The notes below the pieces were generated by a model. It saw nothing but the letters and a program-made list of their open reading frames with translations, was not told the origin of the DNA and ran no database searches. DNA of 64,000 bases from Iamia sp038233075. Lineage in GTDB: Bacteria > Actinomycetota > Acidimicrobiia > Acidimicrobiales > Iamiaceae. Location: positions 1 to 64,000 of the forward strand of contig JBBSMQ010000004.1 of assembly GCA_038233075.1 (NCBI GenBank), written 5' to 3'. A program made the translations under genes and the position numbers. Position 1 is the stretch's first letter. Every line of letters starts with the position of its first letter. This document shows positions 17,134 to 25,163 of the stretch, in pieces.

Positions 17134-18359
17134 GGTCCGCAGCCTTGCAGGATGGGGCCGAGCAGGGCGCCGACCTGGTCGAGGTCCAACAGGAAGGCGT
17201 CGTGGCCGTGGGGGCTGTCGATCTCGGCGTAGCGGGCCGACCCGCCCAGGTCGCGGAGCGCGTGCACCAGCTCCTGGGACTGGTAGCGGGGGTAGAGGGT
17301 GTCGCTGGAGATGCCGACGGCCAGCACCGGGGCCTGGATGCGGGCCAGGGCGGAGGCGAGCCCGCCCCGGCCTCGGCTGAGATCGTGGAGGTCCATCGCC
17401 TTGGAGAGCAGCAGGTAGGAGTTGGCGTCGAAGCGGCGGATCAGCTTGTCGCCGTGGTGCTCCAGGTAGCGCTCCACCTGGAACCGATGCCACATGCCGA
17501 ACTCACCGGACAGGGGCTCCACCTCGTCGCGCCCGAACCGGTCGGTGAACACCCGGTCGGTGCGGAAGGTGATCTGGGAGATCATCCGGGCCACGGCCAG
17601 GCCCCTGTGCGGGCCCTCTCCGGGGGCGGCGTCGTAGTAGTCGCCCTCGTTCCAGGCCGGGTCGAGGGCGATGGCCCGCCGCCCCGTGCTCCAGTAGGCG
17701 ATCTGCTGGGCGGTGGCCGCGCCGCAGGTGGCGATGGGCACGAGGGCGCGCACCCGGTCGGGGAACATCACCCCCCACTCGAGTACCTGCATCCCCCCCA
17801 TCGATCCTCCGACGACGGCGGCCCAGGAGGTGATGCCCAGCGCATCGGCCAGGCGGGCCTGGGTCCGGACCATGTCGCGGATCGTGACGACGGGGAAGCT
17901 CTGGCCGTAGACACCCCGGCGGTCCGAGCGGGGCGAGGCCGGGCCCGTTGTGCCCTGGCAACCGCCCAGCACGTTGGGGCACACGACGAAGAAGCGGTCG
18001 GTGTCGAGCACCCGGCCCGGGCCGATCAGCCCGTCCCACCACCCCGGCGTGGGCTGACCCGGGCCGGCCCGGCCGGCGGCGTGGGCGTCGCCGGTCAGGG
18101 CGTGGCACAGCAGCACCGCGTTGGACCCGTCGGGGGCCAGGGTCCCCCAGGTCTCGAAGGCAACCGTGATGTCGCTCATCTGGCCGCCCCCCTCCAGGAC
18201 GAAGGTGCGGTCGACGAAGGTGCGGAGGAACTGGCGGTCGCCAGGGGGATCGCTCGGTCGCCACGCCCCGGAGGCGGGCAGCGTGCTGGCGTGGGCCCGG
18301 GTCCAGGAGGGCTGCTCCAGCGCGGAGTCGGCCGCGACGAGGTCGCTGATGTCGACCAT
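17130..18359 (-). CDS. metX: homoserine O-acetyltransferase
   Basis: The 409-aa alpha/beta-hydrolase-fold enzyme catalyses the first committed step of methionine synthesis from homoserine and acetyl-CoA. Family marks are NAVLLCHALTGDAHA (oxyanion region), GPASPRSDRRGVYG, the nucleophile elbow VGGSMGGMQ with the catalytic Ser, the Asp in GISSDTLYP and the His in DSPHGHDAFL. The ATG at 18359 follows GGAGGAGG at 14 to 21 bases. The long open frame upstream reads through the leader RNA and is not coding. Its stop overlaps the start of the PLP enzyme, which confirms a metX-metB/C operon. Confidence 0.95.
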   Translation of the reverse strand: MVDISDLVAADSALEQPSWTRAHASTLPASGAWRPSDPPGDRQFLRTFVDRTFVLEGGGQMSDITVAFETWGTLAPDGSNAVLLCHALTGDAHAAGRAGPGQPTPGWWDGLIGPGRVLDTDRFFVVCPNVLGGCQGTTGPASPRSDRRGVYGQSFPVVTIRDMVRTQARLADALGITSWAAVVGGSMGGMQVLEWGVMFPDRVRALVPIATCGAATAQQIAYWSTGRRAIALDPAWNEGDYYDAAPGEGPHRGLAVARMISQITFRTDRVFTDRFGRDEVEPLSGEFGMWHRFQVERYLEHHGDKLIRRFDANSYLLLSKAMDLHDLSRGRGGLASALARIQAPVLAVGISSDTLYPRYQSQELVHALRDLGGSARYAEIDSPHGHDAFLLDLDQVGALLGPILQGCGP

Positions 18360-18447
18360 GGGTGCGAGCTCGCCTCCTCCGGGTGTCGGGGGGCGGACTC
18401 GGTGCCTCGCGCCGGGCGGACCCGGACACTTCGTTGCCGACCTGGAG

Positions 18448-18541
18448 GGCCGACCACATCCCCGCCCGGAGGCGGGAGGCACCTTGGGTGTCCGTCCCAG
18501 GTTGCCGGACCCGGTGACCCGGGCCTCTCGTGATGACGGCC
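18448..18541 (-). promoter_or_regulatory. SAM riboswitch candidate (SAM-I/IV clan) in the metX leader
   Basis: On the minus strand the leader contains, in order, the conserved elements of S-box RNAs: TCATCACGAGAG, GGCAACC and AAGGTGCC. A P1 stem can be drawn between GGCCGTCATCAC (18541-18530) and GTGGTCGGCC (18457-18448), with a 2-base bulge and one G-U pair. A P4 hairpin CCCGCC/GGCGGG lies just before the 3' P1 strand, as in SAM-I. About 88 bases separate it from the metX ATG, with GGAGGAGG near the start, so translational control is plausible. The fit is by eye; subclass assignment needs a covariance model. Confidence 0.75.
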
Positions 18542-18731
18542 GTAGCGTAGGCGAGCGCCGCAGCGGCGCCCAACCCCACCGCGACCCGGGGCATCCCGGC
18601 GGCGAGGTGGGCACCTCGCCCCGAGGGTCGCGCCGGCGACACGGAGCGCTCGCGCATCTCATCGGGGTGGTCATCGGCGCGGCCACCACGACCCGGGCCG
18701 CGCCGGTGAGCGCCCGGTAGCCTCGCCGCCC

Positions 18732-19361
18732 ATGGAGGATCCGGTGGGCGACGACAGCGGCCCCGTCGACGCCGCTGCACCCCGCACCGCCCGTCCCGAG
18801 GCTCGGAGTCGGGCCGTGTCGGCGCGCGGGTCGGGGCGTCGGGCCCCGCAGGCCAGCCGCGGCGACTACCGAGGCTGCGCCCTCTGGGCCGCGGGCTTCT
18901 TCGTGTTGGTGGTGATCAGCTTCGCGGTGGGGGTCATCCTGCGGCCGGACTCCGACACCACCGACGGCAGCGAAGCGGTGACCCTGGCCGCCAGCGTGGC
19001 CGGGGATGACACCTACGCGATCGTGGGCCGCACCGACGAGATCGGCGACCCGTGCGTGACGCTCCGGCGGGGCGACGAGGAGGTCACGGGTCAGTGTGGC
19101 TTCAGCCTGTCGGGCGACGGTGCCGGGCGCTACGTCGTCACCTCGACGGTGCTCGAGGACGGCACCACCCTGGTCTTCGGGCCCGTCCCCGGACCGGCCG
19201 AGGGCGTCCGCCTGACCCTCGACGACGGCTCCGAGCCCACCGTGGACGTCCGGCGCAGCGAGACGGCCGGGTTCCCCTGGTTCGCCTACGAGACCGACCA
19301 TGACGTCGACGGACCGGCCCAGGTCCTCGACGGCAACGGCGACCCCCTCCAGCCCGGCTGA
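18732..19361 (+). CDS. single-pass membrane protein, unknown function
   Basis: The 209-aa protein has a basic, Arg-rich cytoplasmic N-terminus (residues 1-50) and one transmembrane helix (about 53-72, WAAGFFVLVVISFAVGVIL). A 135-residue extracytoplasmic domain follows with two cysteines (DPCVTL and TGQCGF, likely a disulfide) and beta-rich repeats. It is transcribed divergently from metX across a 190-base spacer. I do not recognise the outer domain. Confidence 0.75.
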   Translation: MEDPVGDDSGPVDAAAPRTARPEARSRAVSARGSGRRAPQASRGDYRGCALWAAGFFVLVVISFAVGVILRPDSDTTDGSEAVTLAASVAGDDTYAIVGRTDEIGDPCVTLRRGDEEVTGQCGFSLSGDGAGRYVVTSTVLEDGTTLVFGPVPGPAEGVRLTLDDGSEPTVDVRRSETAGFPWFAYETDHDVDGPAQVLDGNGDPLQPG

Positions 19362-19370
19362 GCCCGGTCA

Positions 19371-19447
19371 TCACAGCGCTCGCCCCGACCGGGGAGAGGG
19401 ACGCTCACCCAGGCAGGCGGCGACGTCGATCGCCGACTGCGCTGTGA
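19371..19447. terminator. branched inverted-repeat structure between convergent genes
   Basis: A 9-bp closing stem (TCACAGCGC at 19371-19379 with GCGCTGTGA at 19439-19447) encloses two further hairpins, CCCC-gacc-GGGG at 19383-19394 and CGGCGA/TCGCCG near 19418-19435. It sits in the gap between a plus-strand and a minus-strand gene, so a bidirectional terminator is the simplest reading. The multi-branch design is more elaborate than usual. Confidence 0.5.
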
Positions 19448-19484
19448 CCTTCTGTCCGTGCTCGCTCGGGTGGCGGGCTGACCC

Positions 19485-20171
19485 TCAGGGAGCTCGCCGT
19501 TCCGCGGCCAGGCGAGCGGGGGTCGTCCCCGCCAGCCGCTGGACCTCACGGCTCAGGTGGGGCTGGTCGGCGTAGCCGGCGATGGCGGCCGCGTCCGCGA
19601 GCCTCCAACCGACGTCGGAGGCGACGACGAACCGTTGGAAGCGCTGGACCCGCTGGAACGCCTTGGGTGCCAGCCCGACCTCGGCGAGGAGGATGCGCCC
19701 CAGCTGGCGCGTCGAGATCCCGAGGTCGAGGGCGACGTCGGCGACGGACTGACGTTCGAGGAGGCGCACGGCGGCGACGGTGCGGGGCGCAAGGGCGAGC
19801 GAGCGGATCCATGAGTGCCGCTCGTCAGGCTCGGCCAGCATCCGGGCTCGACGCGCGCCGACGAGGTCGTCCAGTGCCACGGTGCGGTTCCTCAGCTGCC
19901 AGGCCTCGACGCGGAAGGCTCGGGCCACGGCCTCGGCGTGCAGCCGGATGCCTCGGACCCTGGTGCCGCAAGCGAGGAAGGGGAGGTCGGCCTCGTCGGC
20001 CACTCCCACGACCCGCATGGCACCGTCGTCCTCCATGAGGAGGTCGGCGCACCCATCGGGCACCACCCGATGGATCCGCGGGGTCGCGACGCGCTGCTCC
20101 CACAGGCAGCGGACGGTGTGACGCCATGGATCGGGTGGCGCCCACTCCCGGTAGCTGTCCGTTTCGTTCAA
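19485..20171 (-). CDS. AraC-family transcriptional regulator
   Basis: The protein of about 228 aa has an N-terminal DUF6597-like sensor part (YREWAPPDPWRHTVRCLWEQ, HRVVPDGCADLLM). Its C-terminal AraC domain (about residues 125-225) has two HTH units: SVADVALDLGISTRQLGRIL and LADAAAIAGYADQPHLSREV. I place the start at the TTG 20171 (LNETDSYREW), which has GAGAGG upstream and leaves the divergent VOC gene its own leader; GTG 20201 or ATG 20216 are possible but would overlap that gene. It probably regulates the divergent VOC gene. Confidence 0.85.
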   Translation of the reverse strand: MNETDSYREWAPPDPWRHTVRCLWEQRVATPRIHRVVPDGCADLLMEDDGAMRVVGVADEADLPFLACGTRVRGIRLHAEAVARAFRVEAWQLRNRTVALDDLVGARRARMLAEPDERHSWIRSLALAPRTVAAVRLLERQSVADVALDLGISTRQLGRILLAEVGLAPKAFQRVQRFQRFVVASDVGWRLADAAAIAGYADQPHLSREVQRLAGTTPARLAAERRAP

Positions 20172-20204
20172 GCCAGCGACGACCTCTCGTGAGACCCTCA
20201 CCCC

Positions 20205-20654
20205 ATGGAACACCATGGACCCGGCTTCGACCAGCGCCTCGACGTCCTCACCCTCCGGGTCGAGGACCTCGACGCCGCCACCCGCTTCTACGCGGACGGC
20301 CTGGGGTGGCAACCGCTGCTCGCGGTCCCGGGGGAGGTCACCTTCTTCCAGGTGGGGCACGGGCGGGTGCTCAGCCTGTTCGGGGCCGAGGGGTTCGACG
20401 CCGAGGCCGACGGCCAGCTCGCCTCCCCGTTCACCCTGGCCCAGAACGTGCAGAGCGAGGACGAGGTCCAGGACGCGGTCGACCGCCTGGTCGAGGCCGG
20501 AGCCACGGTGGTCAAGGCCCCGACGAAGGCGAGCTGGGGCGGCGCCCATGCCCTGGTCAGGGACCCGGCCGGGTTCGGGTGGGAGATCGCCCACAACCCG
20601 GGGATGGAGGTGGCCGACGACGGGACGGTGACGATGCGACCGGTCGAGGACTGA
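20205..20654 (+). CDS. VOC (glyoxalase/dioxygenase-superfamily) protein
   Basis: The 149-aa protein has two beta-alpha-beta-beta-beta modules of the vicinal-oxygen-chelate fold: LTLRVEDLDAATRFYADGLG in the first and DPAGFGWEIAHNPGM near the C-terminus, which ends the second module. Substrate is not evident; family members include glyoxalase I-like enzymes, antibiotic-binding proteins and dioxygenases. It is divergent from, and nearly abuts, the AraC regulator, which is its likely controller. Confidence 0.85.
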   Translation: MEHHGPGFDQRLDVLTLRVEDLDAATRFYADGLGWQPLLAVPGEVTFFQVGHGRVLSLFGAEGFDAEADGQLASPFTLAQNVQSEDEVQDAVDRLVEAGATVVKAPTKASWGGAHALVRDPAGFGWEIAHNPGMEVADDGTVTMRPVED

Positions 20655-20659
20655 GGTGC

Positions 20660-22606
20660 CTACGTCCCGACCCGGCCGGACATCGCGGGGAGGCGGGCGC
20701 GCCACCAGGCGGTGACGGGGTGGTCGGCGCCGAGGCCGTAGGCGGTGGTGAGGCCCGGGCCCACCTCGTCCAGGGGGTGACCATCACGCAGGGCCCGGGC
20801 CGCCGCCTCCCAGGCGTCCCGGTCCGGAGGCAGCGGAACGGTGAGGATCTGGCGGGCCGGCAGGCGCAGGGCCTCACGGTGACGCGCCGTCCCCGCCACC
20901 TGGGCCAGAGCCCAGGCCGTGATCGGCGGTGCGGAGAGGGCGGCCACGATCAGCCACAGGGTCAGGTCGGCCTCGCTCGACCCGTGGGGATCCGCCCCGC
21001 GGTCGGGGCCGGACCGGGGTTCGACGGACACGAGGGGCACCCCGGGCAGGAAGCGGCCGGTTGGGTCGATCGCGGCCTCGACGACCCGCGTCTGGGGCGC
21101 GACCACCACCTTGGGCCGGAGTCGATCCTGCAACCAGGCGGCCACGTCGGGGGCGTCGGACGCCACCGCGGTGAGGTCGACGGCAGGGCGCTCCCAGACG
21201 TGTCCTGCGATGCGCGCCGGCCGACGACCCCAGCGCAGGGTGAGCGGGTCCACCAGCCGGGCGGTGAGGACGGGATCGAGGCTCGTGTCGACGGTGTCAA
21301 CGCCCTCGGGCGCCTCCCTCACGTGGGGCGCGACGGCGTAGAAGTGCTGGCGAAAACCGGCCGTGGCGGTGGCCAGGTCACCGAGGGTCCCGGCCCGGTC
21401 GCTGAGGTCGACGATCGGGACGGCGCGGCTGCGAGCCAGCAGCGGGGCCCAGGACCGACCCGTGGGCCGGGGTTCGGCCCGGCCCGGGCGCACCTCGGTC
21501 CCGTCAGACCGGGCCACCCATCGATCCGTGGTCGGGACGGTTCGGCCGGGGGCTCCGTGGGCCTCCAGCACCGGCGCGCACACGTCGATGCCTGCGGCGA
21601 AGGCGTGCTCCCCCGCGACCCAGAGCCCCACCAGCTCGGCCCGCGCCGCGATCGCGGCCCGCACACCCTCCGCGTCGCGGGCCCCGAGCACGGACTCGGG
21701 CTGCACCAGCACGACCCGTCCCCCGGGCCGGGGCCAGTCACACGCGGCGCGCAGGAAGACCGCGGCATCATCGACGTAGCCACCCACTTCCGGCCCGTAG
21801 TGGTCCCGGAGCCGCGCCGCCGTGGCCCGGTCGCGGGCGGTGGCCCGTCCGAGCTGGCTGCGGAAGGGGGGGTTGCCGACCACGAGATCAACCTGACCCC
21901 GGCCGGGGCCGGGGGAACCCACCGCCGTGGGCTCGGTGCCGTCGCGGCCGAAGCACTCGGGGTCCGTGCCGTCGCCGACGACCAGCAGGGGACCGGGTCC
22001 GGTGCCATCCCACCCCTCACCCCGTCCCCAGGCGACGAGGGTGGCCTCGGCCACCGCCACCGCCCCGGGGTCGAGGTCCACGCCCGCCAGCCCGGCCAGC
22101 ACCTCCTCGACGGGACGACCCTCGGCCCGCTGGAGGCGGGCGACGGCGAGGAGGAAGGCGCCGCCGCCGACCGCGAGGTCGACGACGCGGAGGGCGCCGG
22201 GGGGGCGGGACGACCACCCGGCGAGGGCCCACGCGACCAGGCTCGAGGCCAGTGGGGCCGGCGTGTAGTGGGCGCCCGCTGCTCGACGGGAGCACGGGTC
22301 GAGCAGCGCCTCGTGGACCGCTCCGAGCAGGTCGGGCCCAACCAGGCCATCCGGGGTGGGGGGCAGCTCGGGCTCGACGGGACCCTGCAGCAGACGCAGG
22401 TCGATCTGGCCCGGATCCCATCCGGCCCGGGCCGCCAGAGATCGCAGCACCGCCGCCTCCACCCGTCGTCGGCGCTCCGCTCGATCGCCGTCCGTCGCGG
22501 CCGCGACCCGGTCCCGCAGCGGACGCACCCACCCGGGCCACCCCGGATGCCGCGAGAGGTCGACGATCGAGCCCACGCGGTTCTGAGCCACCGACGCGTC
22601 ACCCAC
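20660..22606 (-). CDS. N6-adenine DNA methyltransferase-like protein (orphan)
   Basis: The product of about 648 aa has a SAM-binding motif I (VVDLAVGGGAFLLAVARL), an acidic motif II (LAGVDLDPGAVAVAEATL) and the catalytic motif IV NPPF (LVVGNPPFRSQLG) of gamma-class N6-adenine MTases. The AGAHYTP motif typical of the Eco57I/TaqI-like fold lies just before. A 250-residue C-terminal part could be a target-recognition domain. No nuclease gene is adjacent, so it looks solitary. The start is uncertain: GTG 22606 is chosen, but it lies within a 12-bp inverted repeat (22580-22627), and GTG 22594 is an alternative. Confidence 0.8.
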   Translation of the reverse strand: MGDASVAQNRVGSIVDLSRHPGWPGWVRPLRDRVAAATDGDRAERRRRVEAAVLRSLAARAGWDPGQIDLRLLQGPVEPELPPTPDGLVGPDLLGAVHEALLDPCSRRAAGAHYTPAPLASSLVAWALAGWSSRPPGALRVVDLAVGGGAFLLAVARLQRAEGRPVEEVLAGLAGVDLDPGAVAVAEATLVAWGRGEGWDGTGPGPLLVVGDGTDPECFGRDGTEPTAVGSPGPGRGQVDLVVGNPPFRSQLGRATARDRATAARLRDHYGPEVGGYVDDAAVFLRAACDWPRPGGRVVLVQPESVLGARDAEGVRAAIAARAELVGLWVAGEHAFAAGIDVCAPVLEAHGAPGRTVPTTDRWVARSDGTEVRPGRAEPRPTGRSWAPLLARSRAVPIVDLSDRAGTLGDLATATAGFRQHFYAVAPHVREAPEGVDTVDTSLDPVLTARLVDPLTLRWGRRPARIAGHVWERPAVDLTAVASDAPDVAAWLQDRLRPKVVVAPQTRVVEAAIDPTGRFLPGVPLVSVEPRSGPDRGADPHGSSEADLTLWLIVAALSAPPITAWALAQVAGTARHREALRLPARQILTVPLPPDRDAWEAAARALRDGHPLDEVGPGLTTAYGLGADHPVTAWWRARLPAMSGRVGT

Positions 22607-22627
22607 GACGCGAGCGTGGCTCAGAAC
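22580..22627. repeat. 12-bp perfect inverted repeat at the methyltransferase start
   Basis: GTTCTGAGCCAC (22580-22591) and GTGGCTCAGAAC (22616-22627) are exact inverse copies separated by 24 bases that contain the small palindrome GACGCGTC. They bracket the likely start codon of the minus-strand methyltransferase gene, so the site could be an operator or a translation-blocking hairpin for autoregulation. Confidence 0.65.
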
Positions 22628-22707
22628 GGGGCCAGGCCGGCCGCCGCCTCCGGGCGCCTGTCCGGGTCGGGCCGACATGGCACTCGGGCGGGTGCGGGCC
22701 GAGGGAC

Positions 22708-23880
22708 TCAGGCGGCGCCGGAGTCGGCGGTCGGGTCCCAGGCGGCGAGGTCGTCCAGGCGGGGATCGTTCGAGAAGACCTCCACGATGGGCAGGTCGAT
22801 CCCGATCCGCTTCTGCAGACGGCGGACCTCCAGCTCCTCGTTCCACAGGGCCACGGTGACCACCAGGCCCTCCTCGCCGGCGCGAGCGGTGCGGCCGGAG
22901 CGGTGGATGTAGGCCTTGTGGTCCTCCGGGGGGTCGCCGTGGACGACCACGTCCACATCGTCGACGTGGATGCCACGGGCGGCGACGTCGGTGGCCACCA
23001 GCACCGGCAGCTTGCCGTCGATGAAGTCGGCCAGGGCCCGCTCCCGCAGACGCTGGGGCAGGTCGCCGTGGATGGCCCCGGCCTTGACGCCGTCGGCCTT
23101 GAGGTCGTCGACGAGGCGGTCGGCGTAGCGCTTGGTGCGGGTGAAGACGATGGTGCGGGTCGAGGCCCGGCCGATGGCGCCGATGACCTTGGCCTTGTCC
23201 ATCTGGTGTACGAGGAGGAACCGGTGGGTCATCTCCTCCACCGTCACCTGCGGTGAGGCCACCTCGTGGCGCACCGGGTCGGTCTGGTACCGGTCGACGA
23301 GGGTCTTGACCGCGCCATCGAGGGTGGCGGAGAAGAGCAGCGTCTGGTGGGTGCCCTTGATGTGACGCAGCAGCCACTCGACCTGGGGCAGGAAGCCCAT
23401 GTCGGCCATGCGGTCGGCCTCGTCCACGACGACGATCTCCACGTCGTCGAGCCAGGCCTCCTTGCGCTCGATGAGGTCGATCATGCGGCCGGGGGTGGCC
23501 ACGACCACGTCGGAGCCCCGAGCCAGCGCCTTGATCTGACGGGTCATGTCGGCCCCGCCGTAGACGGCGGAGACGGCCACGTCGACGGCCTGGCCGAGGG
23601 GCGCGAGCTCCTCGGAGACCTGGGTGGCCAGCTCGCGGGTCGGGACGAGGATGAGGGCGCGGGGTCGCCGGGGCTCGGCTGCGGAGACCCGTTGGAGGGT
23701 CGGGAGGCCGAAGGCCAGGGTCTTGCCCGACCCCGTCTTGGCCTTCCCGCAGACGTCACGCCCAGCGAGGGCGTCGTTGATGCACAGCTCTTGGATCGGG
23801 AACGCCTGGTCGATGCCACTCGCGGAGAGGGCCTTGACCAGGGCAGCGTCGACCCCGAGCTGCTCGAAGCTCGTTGTCAT
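22708..23880 (-). CDS. DEAD-box ATP-dependent RNA helicase
   Basis: The 390-aa helicase core is complete and lacks long extensions. Motifs in order are the Q motif (FPIQELCINDALAG), motif I AKTGSGKT, Ia PTRELATQ, II VDEADRM (DEAD variant DEAD with R), III FSATL, IV-V VATDVAARGIHVDDV and VI HRSGRTARAG. It should unwind short RNA duplexes in ribosome assembly or mRNA turnover. The ATG at 23880 gives a family-typical N-terminus. It follows no close upstream partner and is probably monocistronic. Confidence 0.95.
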   Translation of the reverse strand: MTTSFEQLGVDAALVKALSASGIDQAFPIQELCINDALAGRDVCGKAKTGSGKTLAFGLPTLQRVSAAEPRRPRALILVPTRELATQVSEELAPLGQAVDVAVSAVYGGADMTRQIKALARGSDVVVATPGRMIDLIERKEAWLDDVEIVVVDEADRMADMGFLPQVEWLLRHIKGTHQTLLFSATLDGAVKTLVDRYQTDPVRHEVASPQVTVEEMTHRFLLVHQMDKAKVIGAIGRASTRTIVFTRTKRYADRLVDDLKADGVKAGAIHGDLPQRLRERALADFIDGKLPVLVATDVAARGIHVDDVDVVVHGDPPEDHKAYIHRSGRTARAGEEGLVVTVALWNEELEVRRLQKRIGIDLPIVEVFSNDPRLDDLAAWDPTADSGAA

Positions 23881-23993
23881 GTGGGCCCAAGCCTACGGCG
23901 GCGAACGCCCGATCCCCCAACCCCCCGGTCGCACGCAGGTGAGGCCGGCCGGCCCGAGGACCGACGGGCCCGGCCACGCCCGCGGTGGGAGCC

Positions 23994-24479
23994 TCAGGGC
24001 AGGGCGGCCTCGACGGCTGCCACCAGCTCCGGGTCCTCGGGCTCGACCTGGGGGGCGAAGCGACCCTTCACCTCGCCGTCGGGGCCGACGAGGAACTTCT
24101 CGAAGTTCCAGCGGATGTCGCCATCGTGGCCCTCGGCATCGGCCACCTGGGTCAGGTCAGCGTACAGGGGGTGGCGGTCGTCGCCGTTGACGTCGATCTT
24201 CTCGAAGAGGGGGAAGGTCACGCCGTAGGTAGTGGAGCAGAAGGTCTGGATCTCCTCGGCCGACCCCGGCTCCTGCTCCAGGAACTGGTTGCACGGGAAG
24301 CCGGCGACGGTGAAGCCGCGCTCGGCGTAGTTCTCGTGCAGCCGCTCCAGACCCTCGTACTGGGGGGTCAGGCCGCACTTGGAGGCCACGTTGACGATGA
24401 GGGTGGCCTTGCCCTCAAGGTCGTGGAGGTCGGCCTCGGAGCCGTCGAGGGCGTGGACATCGTGGTCGTAGAGGGCCAT
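23994..24479 (-). CDS. glutathione peroxidase-family thiol peroxidase
   Basis: The 161-aa GPx-fold peroxidase has the peroxidatic Cys in NVASKCGLTPQYEGLE, the Gln in GFPCNQFLEQEPG (with the second, possibly resolving Cys) and the Trp-Asn pair in IRWNFEKFLVG. It is the cysteine (not selenocysteine) form; actinobacterial members normally use thioredoxin. It reduces hydroperoxides in the cytoplasm. The ATG at 24479 is preceded by a purine-rich GGGAGG. Confidence 0.93.
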   Translation of the reverse strand: MALYDHDVHALDGSEADLHDLEGKATLIVNVASKCGLTPQYEGLERLHENYAERGFTVAGFPCNQFLEQEPGSAEEIQTFCSTTYGVTFPLFEKIDVNGDDRHPLYADLTQVADAEGHDGDIRWNFEKFLVGPDGEVKGRFAPQVEPEDPELVAAVEAALP

Positions 24480-24574
24480 CTGCGGCCTCCCTTGGTCGTC
24501 GGGCGAGCCCCCGTTCTACCCGCCCGGCGGTCGGGTCGGGGACGCTTCTCGACGTCAGGGCCCAGGGGCGAGTC

Positions 24575-24614
24575 GTCGGGCGCGACACTCCCGAGGGTCG
24601 GGCGCGACACTCCC
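24575..24614. repeat. two-copy 18-bp direct repeat
   Basis: GTCGGGCGCGACACTCCC occurs at 24575-24592 and again at 24597-24614, a 22-base period, in the short spacer between the peroxidase and the alkyltransferase-like gene. The copies are identical. It has no open frame of its own. Confidence 0.8.
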
Positions 24615-24646
24615 CAGGTGGGCGGGTCCGGAGTCGGCGGGCCCGA

Positions 24647-24934
24647 TCACGCCGGGCCGGGACGCACCCGCCCGTCCCGGACCGCCACCCCCTCGGCCCG
24701 GAGGCGCCGGGTCTGCTCCTCCTCGTGGCCCGGCACCAGTCGCCCCGTCGCGTTCACCACCCGCCACCACGGGAAGGCGCCACCCGAGGTCGACAGCACC
24801 CGGCCCACGGCGCGGGCGCGGCCGGGCCAGCCCGCCTCGGTCGCCACCTCACCGTAGGCCGCGACGTCGCCCGGCGCCAGCGCGGCGAGCACGGCGGCGA
24901 CGGCCCGCTCCAGGTCGGGCTCGGCCCCGTCCAT
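24647..24934 (-). CDS. alkyltransferase-like protein (Atl type)
   Basis: The 95-aa protein has the DNA-binding domain of O6-alkylguanine-DNA alkyltransferases (VAAYGEVATEAGWPGRARAV, GRVLSTSGG). The PCHR active site is replaced by FPWWRV, so the acceptor cysteine is absent, as in Atl1-type proteins. Such proteins flag O6-alkylguanine for nucleotide-excision repair rather than repairing it. The ATG at 24934 gives the family length; a longer upstream frame has no similarity and was not used. Confidence 0.85.
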   Translation of the reverse strand: MDGAEPDLERAVAAVLAALAPGDVAAYGEVATEAGWPGRARAVGRVLSTSGGAFPWWRVVNATGRLVPGHEEEQTRRLRAEGVAVRDGRVRPGPA

Positions 24935-25163
24935 CCGGTGTCGGTCCACCACTGGTCCAGGGTCTCGGGTCGGCTCGGCAGCCACCTCCCCATCCAAGCC
25001 GACATGCAAGCGAGCGGGGTAGTGGGCCCACACCCCGGTCGCGTCGACGATCGGACCCCTGTCCATGTCGCGTCACCACCCGACCTGGCTGGGACCGCGG
25101 TCGCCCCGGCGACCAGCCACCCGACCACCTCGATGGGTCAGAGGGCTCAGTAGGGTCCCCGCC

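Noticed and set aside
17134..17493. N-terminal extension of the trans-sulfuration enzyme inside metX
   Set aside because: Arg/Pro-rich shadow of metX; the GTG at 17133 overlaps the metX stop and begins a family-like sequence.
18360..19301. N-terminal extension of metX into the leader
   Set aside because: The extension lacks similarity and overlaps the riboswitch-like RNA and the divergent membrane-protein gene; ATG 18359 fits the family.
19371..19447. 77-nt branched structure considered as a tRNA
   Set aside because: It has no T-loop consensus, no D-loop and no plausible anticodon arm.
20126..22912. 928-aa plus-strand open frame opposite the orphan methyltransferase
   Set aside because: It is Arg/Gly/Pro-rich with no domain; the minus strand carries clear motifs, so this is an antisense artefact of high GC.
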